Shown: positions 20,528 through 32,175, counted from the first letter of the stretch. The stretch is 64,000 nt of DNA from Pseudoips prasinana (GCA_951640165.1 OX621242.1:15245501-15309500); one strand, 5' to 3'. Numbers and translations: made by a program. Notes: a model not told the origin generated them from the sequence alone.

Positions 20528-20857
20528 TCCTATTAATATAATAAATGCGAAAATTTGTAAGTATGGATGTATGGACGTTTGTTACTCTTCGCGCGAAAAG
20601 TACTGAACGGATTTTGATGAAACTTTGTAGTAATATAGCTTATATATCCGAATAACATATAGGTTATCCTACTAATATTATAAAGGCGAAAGTTTGTGAG
20701 TGGGTGAGTGTGTACTTCTTCACGTCTAAACGACTGGAGCGATTTAATTAAAATTTGGTATGGAGTATAATTTATAAAGTTTAATGCGGGTAAAACCGCG
20801 GGGCACAGCTAGTAATCTATAAATTATAACGCGGGTTAAACCACGGGGCACAGCCAG
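20528..20857 (+). mobile_element. Helitron (outer), interrupted
   Basis: Starts TCCTATTAATATAATAAATG and ends GGGGCACAGCCAG. It is interrupted at 20667-20812 by a complete related element placed between A and T of the outer copy's TTATAATC stretch. It is more diverged from the consensus than the inner copy, so it is the older of the two. Confidence 0.72.
20667..20812 (+). mobile_element. Helitron (inner), nested
   Basis: A 146-bp copy beginning TCCTACTAATATTATAAAGG and ending GGGGCACAGCTAG, inserted A^T within the Helitron at 20528-20857. Confidence 0.78.
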
Positions 20858-21049
20858 TATAGTTACAATACACCACGCGGTGCGCTGGACGTAACTGGAA
20901 GTATTGGATCATATTTCTCCCTGAGGTTGCGGTACATTAGAATCACAGTCGACAATTACTTAAACTAAATAAATTCACATTTTGCAACAATCCCTGATAA
21001 CCGACAGAAAGTGCTTCATTTGAGTTCTTTTTTGCGTAAGCTATCTAGT

Positions 21050-21480
21050 TCCGTGCTGCAGCGATCGGCGGGCTTCGAATGTGTGCTTTGTCACGTTCTA
21101 TCAGCATGCTGCATGTTCGCGTTTATACGTGCTTGAGCAGCTAACCGAATTTTCATGTTCATTCACACTGATGCAGCGTACCGCTCTCATCAGTGTGCTT
21201 TTTCACGATACAGCACTTAAGCAGCTTTGTTTATGCGATCTTTAATGCTGCAGTAGCCGATCAGGTTTGTAAGCATTTTTTTATACTGCAGCAAAATTCC
21301 CGCTCTATTTACAAACTATTTTGCCGCATAGTGTATATCCGCTAAGTTCGAACATCCCACTAGTTTAATGTTCGTACTATTTCATACTCGTGAAGCAGAA
21401 CCAGCTCTGTTTGTGAACTCCTTGGAATTCATTTCCACCAGCACTATTTCGGTGCTCATACAGGGTTGGCTTTTATAACC
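21050..21480. repeat. Degenerate GCAGC-rich array
   Basis: Recurrent words in order: GTGCTGCAGCGATCGGC and TGTGCTTTGTCACG; then GATGCAGCGTACCGCTC and TGTGCTTTTTCACGA; then ATGCTGCAGTAGCCGATCAG; then ATACTGCAGCAAAATTCCCG. Units are roughly 75-115 bp and diverged. No ORF. Confidence 0.5.
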
Positions 21481-23020
21481 ATGTGCGTGCCACTATCCAA
21501 ACTAACTAAAGTAACATTCTCTGAAGCTGAGCAGTACCTCAGCATATGTTAGTTGCATCCCCAAACAGTTCGAATTAACTACTATATTAGTTGTTATACT
21601 ATGCAAAATATTTATCAATAATACTAGTTTGCATGTGGGTCAAGAACGAATTGGTGTAATATTATAATTTTGTTGATATATGAAAGCGGTATTAGCATTA
21701 TTTATAAACTTAAATTGCAAAACCACGTGTTAACATCCAATAAATACTTTTCCCGCTTAATTGAGAAAGTAAATTCTGTTTTGGGCAGAATAACTTAAGA
21801 AACATTATTTCCAAGCAGTGAAGTATCACTAAAATATTCAATAAATGGAATGATAGCATTCAAGAGAGCATTTGGAAATGGTGTAAGTTATTAGAAGTTC
21901 CATTCTTAAACTACAGATTAAACAGATCTTCTTTAGCTGGTCTGCTGTCTAAGGGCACTTTATAATTCAAGTGCTCTTGTAAGAAGCGGGTTAAGTAAAG
22001 TGTGTATAGCGAACGACAACCTATCATGATATTGAACTCGCTCATGAATCAGATATTACGAAAAACATGAGCTCAGATTCAGTTAGCCTCCTGTCTTTGA
22101 TAAATATTTACCATTCAACCGCCACAGTCGTTTAGGTGACGAATTAAAATGTACGCCTCGGTATGATCGGTACGGATCGTGACTGGCACAATTTATCATC
22201 TATACAACATGTAACGTAATTAACGCACACCCTCAAACACCCCAATTAGAATATTATGTTGTAATCATAATACATACACAGATTTTTTTATTTGACATGT
22301 ATATGCATTGTCATTTACTAAATTAGTTTCTTGGAATAAAGTTTATTTTTCTTTATTTTGTAGTGAATGTTGGAATTTGTATGAATACAAATAAAACTGC
22401 GAATATAAAAGTCTTATTACTTTGACTCACGGTCCATTTTAATTTGTTTTGACTGTACCGAGTTAATAAGTAAATAATTTCCGTAGTTTTAATTATTTTG
22501 GTATAAAAAATTATCTATATTAAAAATTATATAAATCGATTCAGTAAACGATTCTGAACAAACTATTTTCAGGATGTGCATTAGTTAAGTTTCAAGTTGT
22601 CTGTGGCATTGAAAAAGTGAAAGTTTCTTGTTAAAATAACCTAATAAGAACTTCTTTAACCCGAAAAAGGATATATATTATGTTTTTTAATTTTGTTCAA
22701 AGACATCACGTCCTCTATTACAGAAGGAATACACAGAGTTTTAAGTAACTAGTGTCCACGTTCCAAATTGTTAATTCAGATTCGTGATTAAATCGCGATG
22801 AACAATAAAATTACATTATATGCAATTATAAAAATTGTTTCTAAAATTGTATCCATATGGATGATATAAATAACGAAAATTTTACATATTTCTGAATTTA
22901 TTTGACACAATTATAATTTGTAAAATTACTTCAATCAATTACATTTTAAATAAACAAATCTAACAGTACTTATACATCTGTCTACTATATAATTGACTTT
23001 TATTGTCTATATAATTTGAC

Positions 23021-23230
23021 TACACGTGGGGCGCATCAGCTAAGACAGTGGCCTCGCCGCTTCGTGTCCCGGGTTCTATTACCGCGCCGGGCAACTATTT
23101 GTGTGACCCATAAATAGTTGTTCTGAGTCGGGATGTAATTTGTGGCAGTCAATTATACGTTTATAAAGTACTCTGCGACACAGGGATTATATTTCATAGT
23201 ACGGACGTTGTCTTTTAAAAATAAAAAAGT
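23021..23230 (+). repeat. tRNA-derived SINE, family 2
   Basis: A second tRNA-like family: CACGTGGGGCGCATCAGC (A-box region), CGTGTCCCGGGTTCTATTACC (B-box region), then AACTATTTGTGTGACCCATA, GTAAAGTACTCTGCGACACA and TTGTCTTTTAAAAATAAAAA tail. Other copies are at 31440, 40157 and 57142. Confidence 0.8.
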
Positions 23231-23395
23231 AAGACTACATAAGAAATTAATATGAATAAAGATAAAGTTAGCAACTTTACCTTTTAAATTCATGTTTGTT
23301 GTCGAAAATCTTAATAAATTTTATGATAATTATAATCTAATAGAGTTATTCGCCTACCCTTTAAATATAAAAACAAATAAAATGATGTATTCTAC

Positions 23396-23590
23396 CTTCT
23401 CGCAAGCGAAGAGGACGGGCGCAGTGGCGAGCCCCAGCTTGAGGTCTGCTGCTGTGGGTTTGCCCATAGCCTGCGCCGATGACACGAAGTCCAGCAAGTC
23501 ATCCACCAACTGGAACGATAGCCCCACGTTGCGCCCGTACTGGAACGCGAGCTCGCACGTGCTTTCGTCAGCCCCGCTTAGTAGGGCCAC
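23396..23590 (-). CDS. PDSS1: PDSS1 exon with second Asp-rich motif
   Basis: Sixty-five codons in phase 0, from VALLSGADES to LFACEK. Residues 30-34 of the exon are DDLLD, the second DDxxD motif that binds the isopentenyl/allylic diphosphate through Mg ions, within the typical FQLVDDLLDF context. It is followed by MGKPTAADLKLGLATAPVLF, a very conserved segment carrying the Lys contacting diphosphate. The acceptor is AATTTGCAG/GTGGCC and the donor GAGAAG/GTAGAA on the minus strand. GC content is clearly higher than in the flanking intron, as for the other exons. This exon and the one at 63053-63194 together supply both catalytic Asp clusters. Confidence 0.96.
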
Positions 23591-23824
23591 CTGCAAATTA
23601 TAATCATTTTGTTGTACAGTCAACAGCAAAAGTAGATGATTCAAAGTCGGATATTAAATACTAATTATCATAAATTGCGACAAAATAGTGTGGTGGTGAA
23701 GAGTATCTAGTTGAAGGTGTGCGTGAGTGTTAAGTGTAAAAAATATTAACTAGTGAAAACTGCCGCCCAATAGCATCATAAACTCAGGTCCGATTTTGAT
23801 CATCTACTTATGCTGTTGACTGTA

Positions 23825-24012
23825 CTATTCATCTTTGAGACAGGACAAGAAGCAGCGTGGTCAGGCTCCCTACAAGATGGACTGATGATCTTGTGAGTGC
23901 GGCTGGAAGTCGCCGAATGCGGATAGTCAAGACCGGTAGTTGTGGAGATCTTTGGGGGACGCCTTTATCCAGCAGTGGGCGTCTTTCGGCTGATATGATG
24001 ATGATGATGATT
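23825..24012 (+). mobile_element. RTE-like LINE 3' end
   Basis: Reads GAAGCAGCGTGGTCAGGCTC, AGATGGACTGATGATCTTGT, GGGGGACGCCTTTATCCAGC, AGTGGGCGTCTTTCGGCTGA and a (GAT)n tail. This is the standard 3' end of a common lepidopteran RTE-type LINE (recalled), including the end of its ORF. Confidence 0.7.
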
Positions 24013-24409
24013 CAGCTTTGAATCCAGAAATAGTTTTTAGACTTACAAGTATTACACATCCAGCTGTTACCGAAGATGAGAACTAAGTTTAGAAAAAACA
24101 TGTTGACGTTAAATTAAGCATAAATATAAAACTAAATACTCTCATGAATAAAAATATTGTACTCATTCAATTGAGTCTAAAACCGTTCGGTACCTTGCCT
24201 CCACAATTATTTACTATAATAAGATGACAACATCCAAACATTTACTATGCTGGAGGCTGGTATTCAGTTACTTCCTTATTACACTTAGCATACTTAGTTG
24301 CCACGTCACAAAGCTGCGTGAACCATACAAAATGAGGCACATTACAATTAAATAGTACGTTTTATAGCAACGCATGTCATGAGAACGTAACAGATCGTAA
24401 CGGATATAC

Positions 24410-24593
24410 TCACACCAAAATTATAAAGGCGAAAGTTTGTGAGTGTGTGAGTGTGTATGTTTGTTACTCTTTCACGCAAAAATTCCCGGATGGATTTTAA
24501 TGAAATTTTCTAGTAATATAGCTTATATATCCTAATAACACATAGGCTATATTTATAAAGTTTAACGCGGGTAAAACCGCAGGGCACAGCTAG
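24410..24593 (+). mobile_element. Short non-autonomous Helitron
   Basis: A 184-bp copy: TCACACCAAAATTATAAAGG start, GGGCACAGCTAG end followed by T. It contains the same GAAAGTTTGTGAGTG and AACGCGGGTAAAACCGC words as the other copies. The base before the TC is C rather than A. Confidence 0.75.
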
Positions 24594-25744
24594 TCACATA
24601 TAATCTTGCAACTCATGTAGAAATCCGATTACAATATCTTTGTAATAGCAATCATCAGTCTCAAGGGAAACTAAGCATCTGCGGGGGGCATACTATAGTG
24701 TTCAATATAGTGTGTGTGCAAATACAAGTGCACTCTCTGTCCCCCAATAATCTGAATGGACGGACTTGCCGACACGACCGGGATGAGGTCAGTTGTAAGC
24801 CGGAGGGCTTCACCTGACCTCATCCCACGAAGGCCGGAGGGCTTTACGTGTAACACCGCCAACTATCTGAATCCGGACTGCTAGTGAGAATACCAATTTG
24901 ACCAAGAGCCAGGAACTTCATGTCTTGCTACTAACTAGAAAAGGAAAATATAAACAAGTGCATTTAATGTTTGATTACAGGGTACTACCAACCACGACTA
25001 TTGTCTATTGTTAATTTTATTTGTGGGTAGAGGCGATCTTACATATTTTTTACTTTGTACCACTTAGCATCCCAATGTACATTCAAAAACACCTAATGCA
25101 AACTTATCCACGACTATTATCATATCATTCCAGTTTACTATATTTACCTACATACTCGTATCTTTTTATCTCTCAACACCTGCAGGTCTACTGGAAGAGA
25201 TTTCTTAAGATTTAAGTAGTACCTTTGTCTAATGTCATCTCTTGTATCGGGTTATTTCTTGTTTTACTTTTTGTGTGTTCATAAACAAGAAATAAATAAA
25301 TAATAATATAATAAATAATAAAATAGTTTATTTCTCTCTACAAAGTTTATACAATGTACTTCTAGTTAGGAACAATTACTCATATACATAAAAACTTTTG
25401 AGAGAGCTGGAGTTCGTACTAGGCTCGAGACCTGTATGACAAATCTCCAGGCTCCCCCTTCTTGTCGATCTAGTGTTTGTATCCTATACAAATAGTAAAA
25501 TAAAAGTAAAACAAGTCACAAATGAAACACGTCGAGAGTTTAAACAATAATAAAAATAAAAAATTTAATAAAGAGGTGGTGTGTCTGTGAGGGTGTGTGC
25601 ATGTGTGTAAGAGGGTGTGATGCGCTTATTTAAGAATGACAAGTAAGTTTTCGGTATCATCGTAATTTAGGTTACTTAACCAGTTTTTAATTGTATGTAT
25701 TGTATGAATAGATGTATATATAAAATATCCGTTCTCGTCGCAAG

Positions 25745-25965
25745 GACATCATCATCATCATGCCAGCCATAGTACGTACACTGCTGGACAAAAGCCTCCA
25801 CAAAGAATGGGAGGATATGCCATAATCGCCACGCTTGGCAGACGGTTTGGCGATCGCAGTTTGATGTAGTTCATAGAAAAACGCTGCTACCCGTTCCCTG
25901 GTAGGTATTCCCTAGGACGATTTCTATTTCACGGGAAGAGATGGGGTGATGATATTCTATGCAGG
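25745..25965 (-). repeat. Interspersed repeat (same family as 40629)
   Basis: CATCATCATCATCATGCCAG, CACTGCTGGACAAAAGCCTC, ATGCCATAATCGCCACGCTT, AGGTATTCCCTAGGACGATT and AGATGGGGTGATGATATTC in this order on the plus strand. The trinucleotide run and CTGCTGGAC mark the 3' end of a non-LTR element on the minus strand. Confidence 0.72.
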
Positions 25966-26013
25966 ACATACACAACATTTATTAAAAAGTAAAACTAGTC
26001 AAATATTACTTAC

Positions 26014-26145
26014 CGCTTTGACTGAGTTAGCAATGAGTGAGGCGGTCTTCCTATACGTCTTTGTGAGGTAATGTGCGAATCGTTCATTTTCTGTCTCTTT
26101 ACTGCCCAGCTGCATGAACTCTCCTTGCACGAGGTCTGTCACCAC
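26014..26145 (-). CDS. PDSS1: PDSS1 exon with GEFMQLGS segment
   Basis: Forty-four codons, phase 0 at both ends, found by reading the minus strand between an acceptor ATTCCAG/GTGGTG and a donor GCG/GTAAGT. The product runs from VVTDLVQGEF through MQLGSKETENERFAHYL to KTASLIANSVKA. In the family the segments EFMQLGS and K-T-A-S-L-I-A lie between the two Asp-rich motifs and help form the substrate cavity; the Lys-Thr pair is near-invariant. The exon lacks a Met-initiated long ORF, so it is easily missed by ORF finding. The reading frame is continuous with the exons at 33246-33335 and 23396-23590. Confidence 0.95.
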
Positions 26146-26994
26146 CTGGAATCGAATATAACATGCTTTTAACCTACTTCCTTACTTTAAACACTCTTAA
26201 AAACTAGATTTTAACTATTCAAGTTAAATCTAATCAAAGAATTGTGTTGTATTTGTATTTTTACTGCTGAGGGAAATAAACACAATATTTCTTAAGCACA
26301 TATGTTTACATATCATATTTTTAAGTAATCTAATTATTGTCTCAATTTATGACACAGGCCAAGTGGATACGTGGATGATTGCGTCCAAGATAAAATTAAT
26401 ATTTATTATTAAGCTGTGCCGTTTTGCTATTTTTTGTCCACATTTCAATGTACAGTATATTATACTTTTCACGTTCTGTTTATGAAAGTAACTTTCGGAT
26501 ACATAAATTTCGGAATAATTACATACCAAAAAAATTACTTGGCTAATAAATTTTCTTTATGTTCGATCATGTTCAAATTGCCACACTTTTATTGAGAAAT
26601 TACACGCAGACTTCACACTGGGAAGCATAACGCATTTTTCACAATTAAAATAATATACTCGTCCACACTTAGTTTAACACAAACCTAAATAATAACATTG
26701 TCTTAAAACCAGTTTTATTTCATGCGACATAATTACAAATCTACGAATAGATTACAAGTTGCTCCGATGCAATCTGCCAGCAATGCGCTGTTACTTGCGT
26801 GATTTATAAGTGTAAGTACTATACGAAATAACCTTGATGCGAATATGTGTTGCAAAAATATTACATCTACAGATATAATGACAGGTATAAACCAAAATTA
26901 TTCAGTTTAAAATGAATAGTACGATAAGACTGCCTAGTGTTCTTCTTTATTATTATTTATTAATCGAATCTTGTAAGCTATGGTCTGTAAATGT

Positions 26995-27066
26995 TGTGCA
27001 ATAAAATTTTTAGATAATGGTACGGAACCCTTCGTGCGCGAGTCCGACTCGCACTTGGCCGGTTTT
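26995..27066 (+). repeat. Repeat end with GCGAGTCCGACTCGC hairpin
   Basis: GGTACGGAACCC followed by GTGCGCGAGTCCGACTCGCA and CTTGGCCGGTTTTT. This is a recurrent terminal motif in lepidopteran genomes (recalled), probably the 3' end of a non-autonomous element. The palindromic GCGAGTC-GACTCGC core can form a small hairpin. Confidence 0.55.
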
Positions 27067-27972
27067 TCTTCTTTCTTATCAAAGTGTAGGTACTAACACA
27101 TACGTACTGTGAGTTTATTAAAAAAAATCTCATACTATACGGTCACGACGTTTATTGCAAATGGGTTTCGTCTTCAACCTTCAAAATAATGACTACCACT
27201 TTTCAAAACTTGACAGAAATATTAGTATTTTATGCAGATATACATATGTCCACATACCAGAATTTTGGATCAGCTTAGCAATCTGCTTTTATGAAATCCG
27301 TTTACACATAAAGACCTGTTCCATTTTCTAGGCCCATGGATGTTGCAAAGTATGTTTTGTTTACACCCAAGTCAAGATAAAAGGCAACAGCTTATCAAAC
27401 AATAAGCCATAAGGGTAAATTAATAATTCACCGGTCGTTATTCTACCCTGACTGACGAGTTCAAACAATCTTCATTTCTCAAAGGAATACCATGTCATGA
27501 TGCTACTTTTATACCCATCTTTCTTCAACAAAACCTGTTTATTCGTTAATCTGCAGAATACCTAGTTAGGATGCTTAACATGGTAAACCATAAGACAAAC
27601 TTATTTAACGAACTATTCAGTTAGTAGAAAGATCAGTTCCTCGGGTCTTATTAAATATTTTCTACATGTCACAATATTCTTTCATTCTAGCCTTTGCACT
27701 CACAAAATCCTTAAATTAATATTGAAATATTGCTAACGAAAATATTTAATAAAACCCGAGGAAATTAAGTTTATCTAATTTTTTTTTATTGTTCTGATTG
27801 TCTTGATGTACCTACGAAAGTATGTATATTATAAAAACTAAACATGATTTAAGATCCAATCGTCCATGCGGTCTTGTTAAAATCTAATTCAACAATTTAA
27901 TAATTGGGAAAGACCTCTTTAGTTTACGAAAACTCTTCATGAAATATTCAAATTGCTTACGACGCATCTATA

Positions 27973-28457
27973 TCTATACATATAATAAAATCGTAGTAAA
28001 GTCAAAACTGTACATTGAATATTTTTTTTAAAGGATACTTGGGGCGTGATCTACAATTGATATCGAAGCCAAAAATATAGTTTTTAGAATTTTTGTCTCT
28101 TTGTCTGTATGTATGTCCGGGTTAAACTCAAAATGCACTGCATGAATTAACTTCAAATTTTGCATGAATATTACTAAGAGGTCAACATATAGGCTACATA
28201 TTATCACGCTATTACCTACGGGGGAGGAGCTGTGATCACACTAATATTATAAAGGCGAAAGTTTGTGAGTGTGTATGTTTGTTACTTCTTCACGTCTAAA
28301 CGGCTGGAGCGATTTTAATAAAATTTGGTATGGAGTTAGCTGACACCCTGGATTAACACATAGGCTATAATTAATAAAGTCTAACGCGGGTAAAACCGCC
28401 GGGCACAGCTAGTAATTTATAACATTTTACGTGGATAAAACCGCGGGACACAGCTAC
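27973..28457 (+). mobile_element. Long-form Helitron, interrupted
   Basis: Starts near TCTATACATATAATAAAATC, contains GGATACTTGGGGCGTGATC and GGGGGAGGAGCTGTGA, and ends ACCGCGGGACACAGCTAC. The same element without interruption is on the minus strand at 37875-38189, which shows that 28236-28412 is an insertion. The 3' end is CTAC instead of CTAG. Confidence 0.75.
28236..28412 (+). mobile_element. Short Helitron nested in the long form
   Basis: A 177-bp element from TCACACTAATATTATAAAGG to GGGCACAGCTAG. Removing it restores the sequence GCTGTGATAATTTATAA seen in the uninterrupted copy at 37875-38189, with A and T as the immediate neighbours and no duplication. Confidence 0.85.
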
Positions 28458-28745
28458 TTCTAAATAATATAATAATATTCAACGATACATAACTGCTCGC
28501 ATATGTTATATGTTTCGTAGATCAACAGACACGGGCTAGTAATCTGCATATTACCTAGTTAACAGTGGTGAAGGGTGATACATAACGTAAGTTGTGAAGT
28601 GGTATGGCATTGACGTTTAATCCGATATCAATAAACATTACGTTAAATATATATAAAATTATGTATAATTTAAAAAGAAATCTGTAGTCAATATTTATTA
28701 ACAGTGAGCGGAAGCTGTGAGATGATCTGCATACATACATATTAT

Positions 28746-28985
28746 TGGCTGGCCTGTGGGTTTAGAGGTTAGTGACCTTTACTGCTAAGCCAGACGTCGT
28801 GGGTTCGATTCCCACACAGGGCAAACTTTGTTTTCGTGCTGTGTGTAATTTATCTACAATATGTATGTATTTAAAAAAAATAAGTATGTTTATCTGTTAA
28901 CTGGTTCCAATAACACTGGCTCTGCCTAGTTTGGGATCAGATGGCATTGTATGAATTGTCCCAAGATATTCATTTATTCATTCTT
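28746..28985 (+). repeat. tRNA-derived SINE, family 1
   Basis: GGCTGGCCTGTGGGTTTAGA start, B-box region GTCGTGGGTTCGATTCCC, middle TTATCTACAATATGTATG and tail TAGTTTGGGATCAGATGGCA. The uninterrupted middle shows the target site of the Helitron at 37875. Confidence 0.82.
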
Positions 28986-29354
28986 TGTGAATTATATGTA
29001 TGTATTTATGACCCGGTAGATGGCTCTGACATCAGATTCCAGGATTTTCTGGTAATGACAACGACTTTCGGGTCCACTAGGGTTATGTAAAATCTTCACC
29101 ACTACTATTCAATGTGTAACTGATTTACACACTATTAGCATGTGAATACTACACATTCATTTTCAATAATTACTGCTACAATGTAGTTCTAATTAACACA
29201 TAGTGAAGAATACAATTACTATTCTAATCAAGTACAGTCCTTTAATAGATCGGTGATGCTTACTGATGATTAGCGAGATCTAAGAGTTTATGAATCATGT
29301 TACTAGATGACGTGATTATTATTAAACAATAGATAATGTATTATATTATATGTA

Positions 29355-29490
29355 CAGACGCCAGCACATCAAGCTACCCCAAACGGTCAAATTTCCCCAA
29401 TTAAAAAGTGAACCTTATGCTTTTGTGAAGAAGTTGAAATTCTATAAAAGAAATTTGACAGATTGGGGTAGGTGGATGTGCTGGCGTCTG
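29355..29490. mobile_element. MITE family with TA sites, copy 2
   Basis: Second copy (136 bp) of the family at 7451-7578: the same inverted termini (CAGACGCCAGCACATC) and central segment, flanked by TA. It lies just inside the left arm of a larger inverted-repeat structure (29277-30213). Confidence 0.87.
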
Positions 29491-29500
29491 TACATATACA

Positions 29501-30139
29501 GTCTTATTTAAAAACGCTACTTAAATTTAAGCCGGCCGCTTAACCATGGTTTATCAAATTATTCATTTTAAAATACGATTTAACATTGACCCGCGGTTAA
29601 GCCATGTCAAAATTTAAACCACGTCGGCCCCTGGTTTAAGACCTTAAGACCTTGCTCAAATATGGCGGATTTTATTTGCATCAGCTGACGTTTTGTTTGA
29701 CGTTTGTTTGTGAATGGAGGTTTTATTGAAGTTACTAACCGTTTTAATTTTTAAATAAATACTGAATGCCGGTTATATTCTTATCACAAACTTCAAATTC
29801 CACCGAAGAAAATCAATAGTCCTTGAAAATGAACTGTTGCGATCATAAATCTATCATTTCATGTCTACCATAGATAATAAATGATTATTATTATTATTAT
29901 TATAGAGCAAAAATCATAAAGTTTTGATACATAATCCGATTTAGTCCATTAATTTTGGTCAAGCTCTATACCAGGCCCAGAAATGTTGACAGATTAAAAT
30001 AAAAAGACGTTACTTAGCTGACAAACCTTTAAGTAGGGTTTTTAAATAAAGAAATAGTTGAGCGGGGTTTAAGTGGTTGAGCAGGGTTTAGCTGAGACAT
30101 GGTTAAGCGGCAGATCATGGCATTATTTTAAATAAGAGC
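29501..30139. mobile_element. Putative non-autonomous DNA element
   Basis: The left end GTCTTATTTAAAA and right end TTTAAATAAGAGC are near-inverse, and both sides continue with GCCGCTTAACCATG in inverted orientation (about 29540 and 30100). The inside has no ORF. Exact ends and target duplication are uncertain. Confidence 0.55.
29881..29905. repeat. (ATT)n microsatellite
   Basis: Short run of TTA units inside the element at 29501-30139. Confidence 0.8.
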
Positions 30140-30800
30140 AATAATATACTACATTTGCTTTTGTTTAATAGTAATCACGTCATCTAGTAACATGATTCAT
30201 AAACTCTTAGGTCTTAGGATTTTTTTTATTTGAATATACCTTTTCCGCACACGGAACCTAGTAATAAATATTTAATATCACAGTGTAGTATTTTACATTG
30301 TTTGCTTTTGAATTATCTAGGGACCACAAAGTCGATTGTTAAAAAAAGAATTAAAGACATTAATTAATATAAACTTTTCCGCCTTATGTTTAGGTTTAAA
30401 ACTTCGCCGGAATACTATGTACAGAAATCAACGCAAAAAATAAAACAGCTATTCAGTTTGAACAGAAATCATAATAAGGATGGTTTTTAAATGATACGTA
30501 TGTTCTCCTTAGTTTGAGAATTTACATAATTCGATGGTAAATACTTTCCGTAAGTTCCCACATAAATTTTGTTAATATATCGATTTTATGTTTTTAAATC
30601 AATAATTAGGTAGGTATATTTGGCAACGGTCAACTAAAATGGAGAAAAAAAAAATACTTAATTTAAAAAAAGAATATTTTAGAATGTATATATGTATAAC
30701 AATAGAAATATACATTCGAAATTATCTGTGATCCGATTTTAATATGTATTTTCTTTTTCATAGTGAATGCGTTCGAAACCATTCCATATGATTTTTATGC

Positions 30801-30842
30801 AATTTGTATTAAAGTCGCAAACAAGTGACTTTAATACAAATT
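30801..30842. repeat. 16-bp perfect inverted repeat
   Basis: AATTTGTATTAAAGTC at 30801-30816 and its inverse at 30827-30842. Confidence 0.86.
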
Positions 30843-31439
30843 TCTATACCAGTAATAACTATTTTTAAACGATTTCAAAAAGTAACCGACTCCACTTCCA
30901 CTGTTTGTCCACTTGTTCCACTGAATGTCTCATATAAATTTAGTTCTAATCAGATCATAAAAATGTAAGTCGGTTGTATTGTTTTTAAAACAATAATTAT
31001 ATGTTTTTTATGTTATTTATCATAGACATATTTCTGCAAACATTGGCTCACTAATTGTATATAACCCAATATATAGGTAAATATTGAATATAGATCAAAA
31101 CTTAGAAGGAATGTCAGTTATTACCAGTAAATAAGAAGGCCGACAGGATGAATCGTTTATAATGATATTCTAGTCGAACGTTCGACCCCAATTGAACATG
31201 CGTGCGCGCACGAACACTTTAAACTATGAATTAAACTAATGGTTATGGCGTAGTGGGTTTCTTATTCAAAATTAAAATTATCTTATTTTTGAAATGGGGA
31301 GCGAAGCGTGTCGTGTATGACGCAACTGTCATAGGTCTTGGTGACCCCTTCTATTTACTATCAAGTATAACGTATATTTGTCGAATTAGTGGTATTAATA
31401 GTTGCTGTTTTATTAAACACGTAGCCAATCCAACTTACT

Positions 31440-31567
31440 GACTGACTGCACGTGTGGCGCAGCAGCTAAGGTAGTTGTTCTGAGTCTGGATGTACTTATG
31501 TTTGTAAAGTACCCCGCGACACAGGGATTAAATTCACTAGTGCGGGCATTGTCTTTAAAAAAAATCC
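31440..31567 (+). repeat. tRNA-derived SINE, family 2, internally deleted
   Basis: Starts GCACGTGTGGCGCAGCAGC, then jumps directly from GGTAGTT to GTTCTGAGTC, losing the B box and central part. The tail (GTACCCCGCGACACAGGG ... TTGTCTTTAAAAA) is intact. Confidence 0.78.
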
Positions 31568-32175
31568 ATGAGACCAACCCGAAAGTAATTCATATCACAA
31601 AATATACCAGTTCACAATATAATTACGAGTTGAATCAAAAAGAAATTGTTCGTACCTTGAAACTAGCTATTTGTAATGCAACTTTTTTATCGATACTTGA
31701 GTTCAACGCAGAGCTAGCGATATAACTTTTAAGCCCTAACTATACAAATACATCAAAACTTAATCATCAAACTAACAACGCACGACTGTAGTACGTTAAA
31801 TATTCTTTAAAACCAATACTTAAATCTAATGTTGAAATGTAATAAAATACAAATAAATATTTTATTTTACGAGGCGTATTTATTGTCTTAGTATTGCAAA
31901 ATGCGTCGCGTCAGATTTTGCTCATCACTTTGCATCATAAACATTGGCCTCATTTCCGTTACACTTTTCACGCATGCCTATTATGTTCTAACTTACACAC
32001 ACAACTTACAAAACCAGTCTATGCTTTAATATTTGATAGCACTAGACTAGATATAAAAAGTCATTTTTTTATCTTCATCACACTCTATTAAGATCGTATC
32101 AGAAATGCATTGTGTGGAAACACGGTAAAATTTTACTTAAGAGCAATTACAAGAAGAATTTATTATTAATAGTTA

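Larger units (their letters stand above)
15885..23395 (-). other. PDSS1 intron, 7.5 kb
   Basis: Last intron, GT/AG bounded. It holds SINE copies at 20053-20318 and 23021-23230, a degraded one near 18797-18990, nested Helitrons at 20528-20857 and a degenerate GCAGC-rich array at 21050-21480. The stretch 16080-18790 is AT-rich; the part 16190-16680 resembles a retroelement 3' UTR (ends AAATAAATTAATAAATG) but I cannot name it. 21500-23020 shows nothing. Confidence 0.88.
23591..26013 (-). other. PDSS1 intron, 2.4 kb
   Basis: The shortest visible intron, GT/AG bounded. It contains a LINE 3' end (about 23825-24012), a Helitron (24410-24593) and a minus-strand RTE-like repeat (about 25745-25965). 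The parts at 24600-25740 hold nothing I can assign; short ORFs there have no recognisable similarity. Confidence 0.9.
29277..30213. repeat. Large inverted-repeat structure, 53-bp arms
   Basis: Arms 29277-29329 and 30161-30213 are inverse with two mismatches (CTAAGAGTTTATGAATCATG, then TTACTAGATGACGTGATTA). The span between them holds a TA-site MITE (29355-29490) and an element of about 639 bp with its own short inverted ends (29501-30139). Confidence 0.82.
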
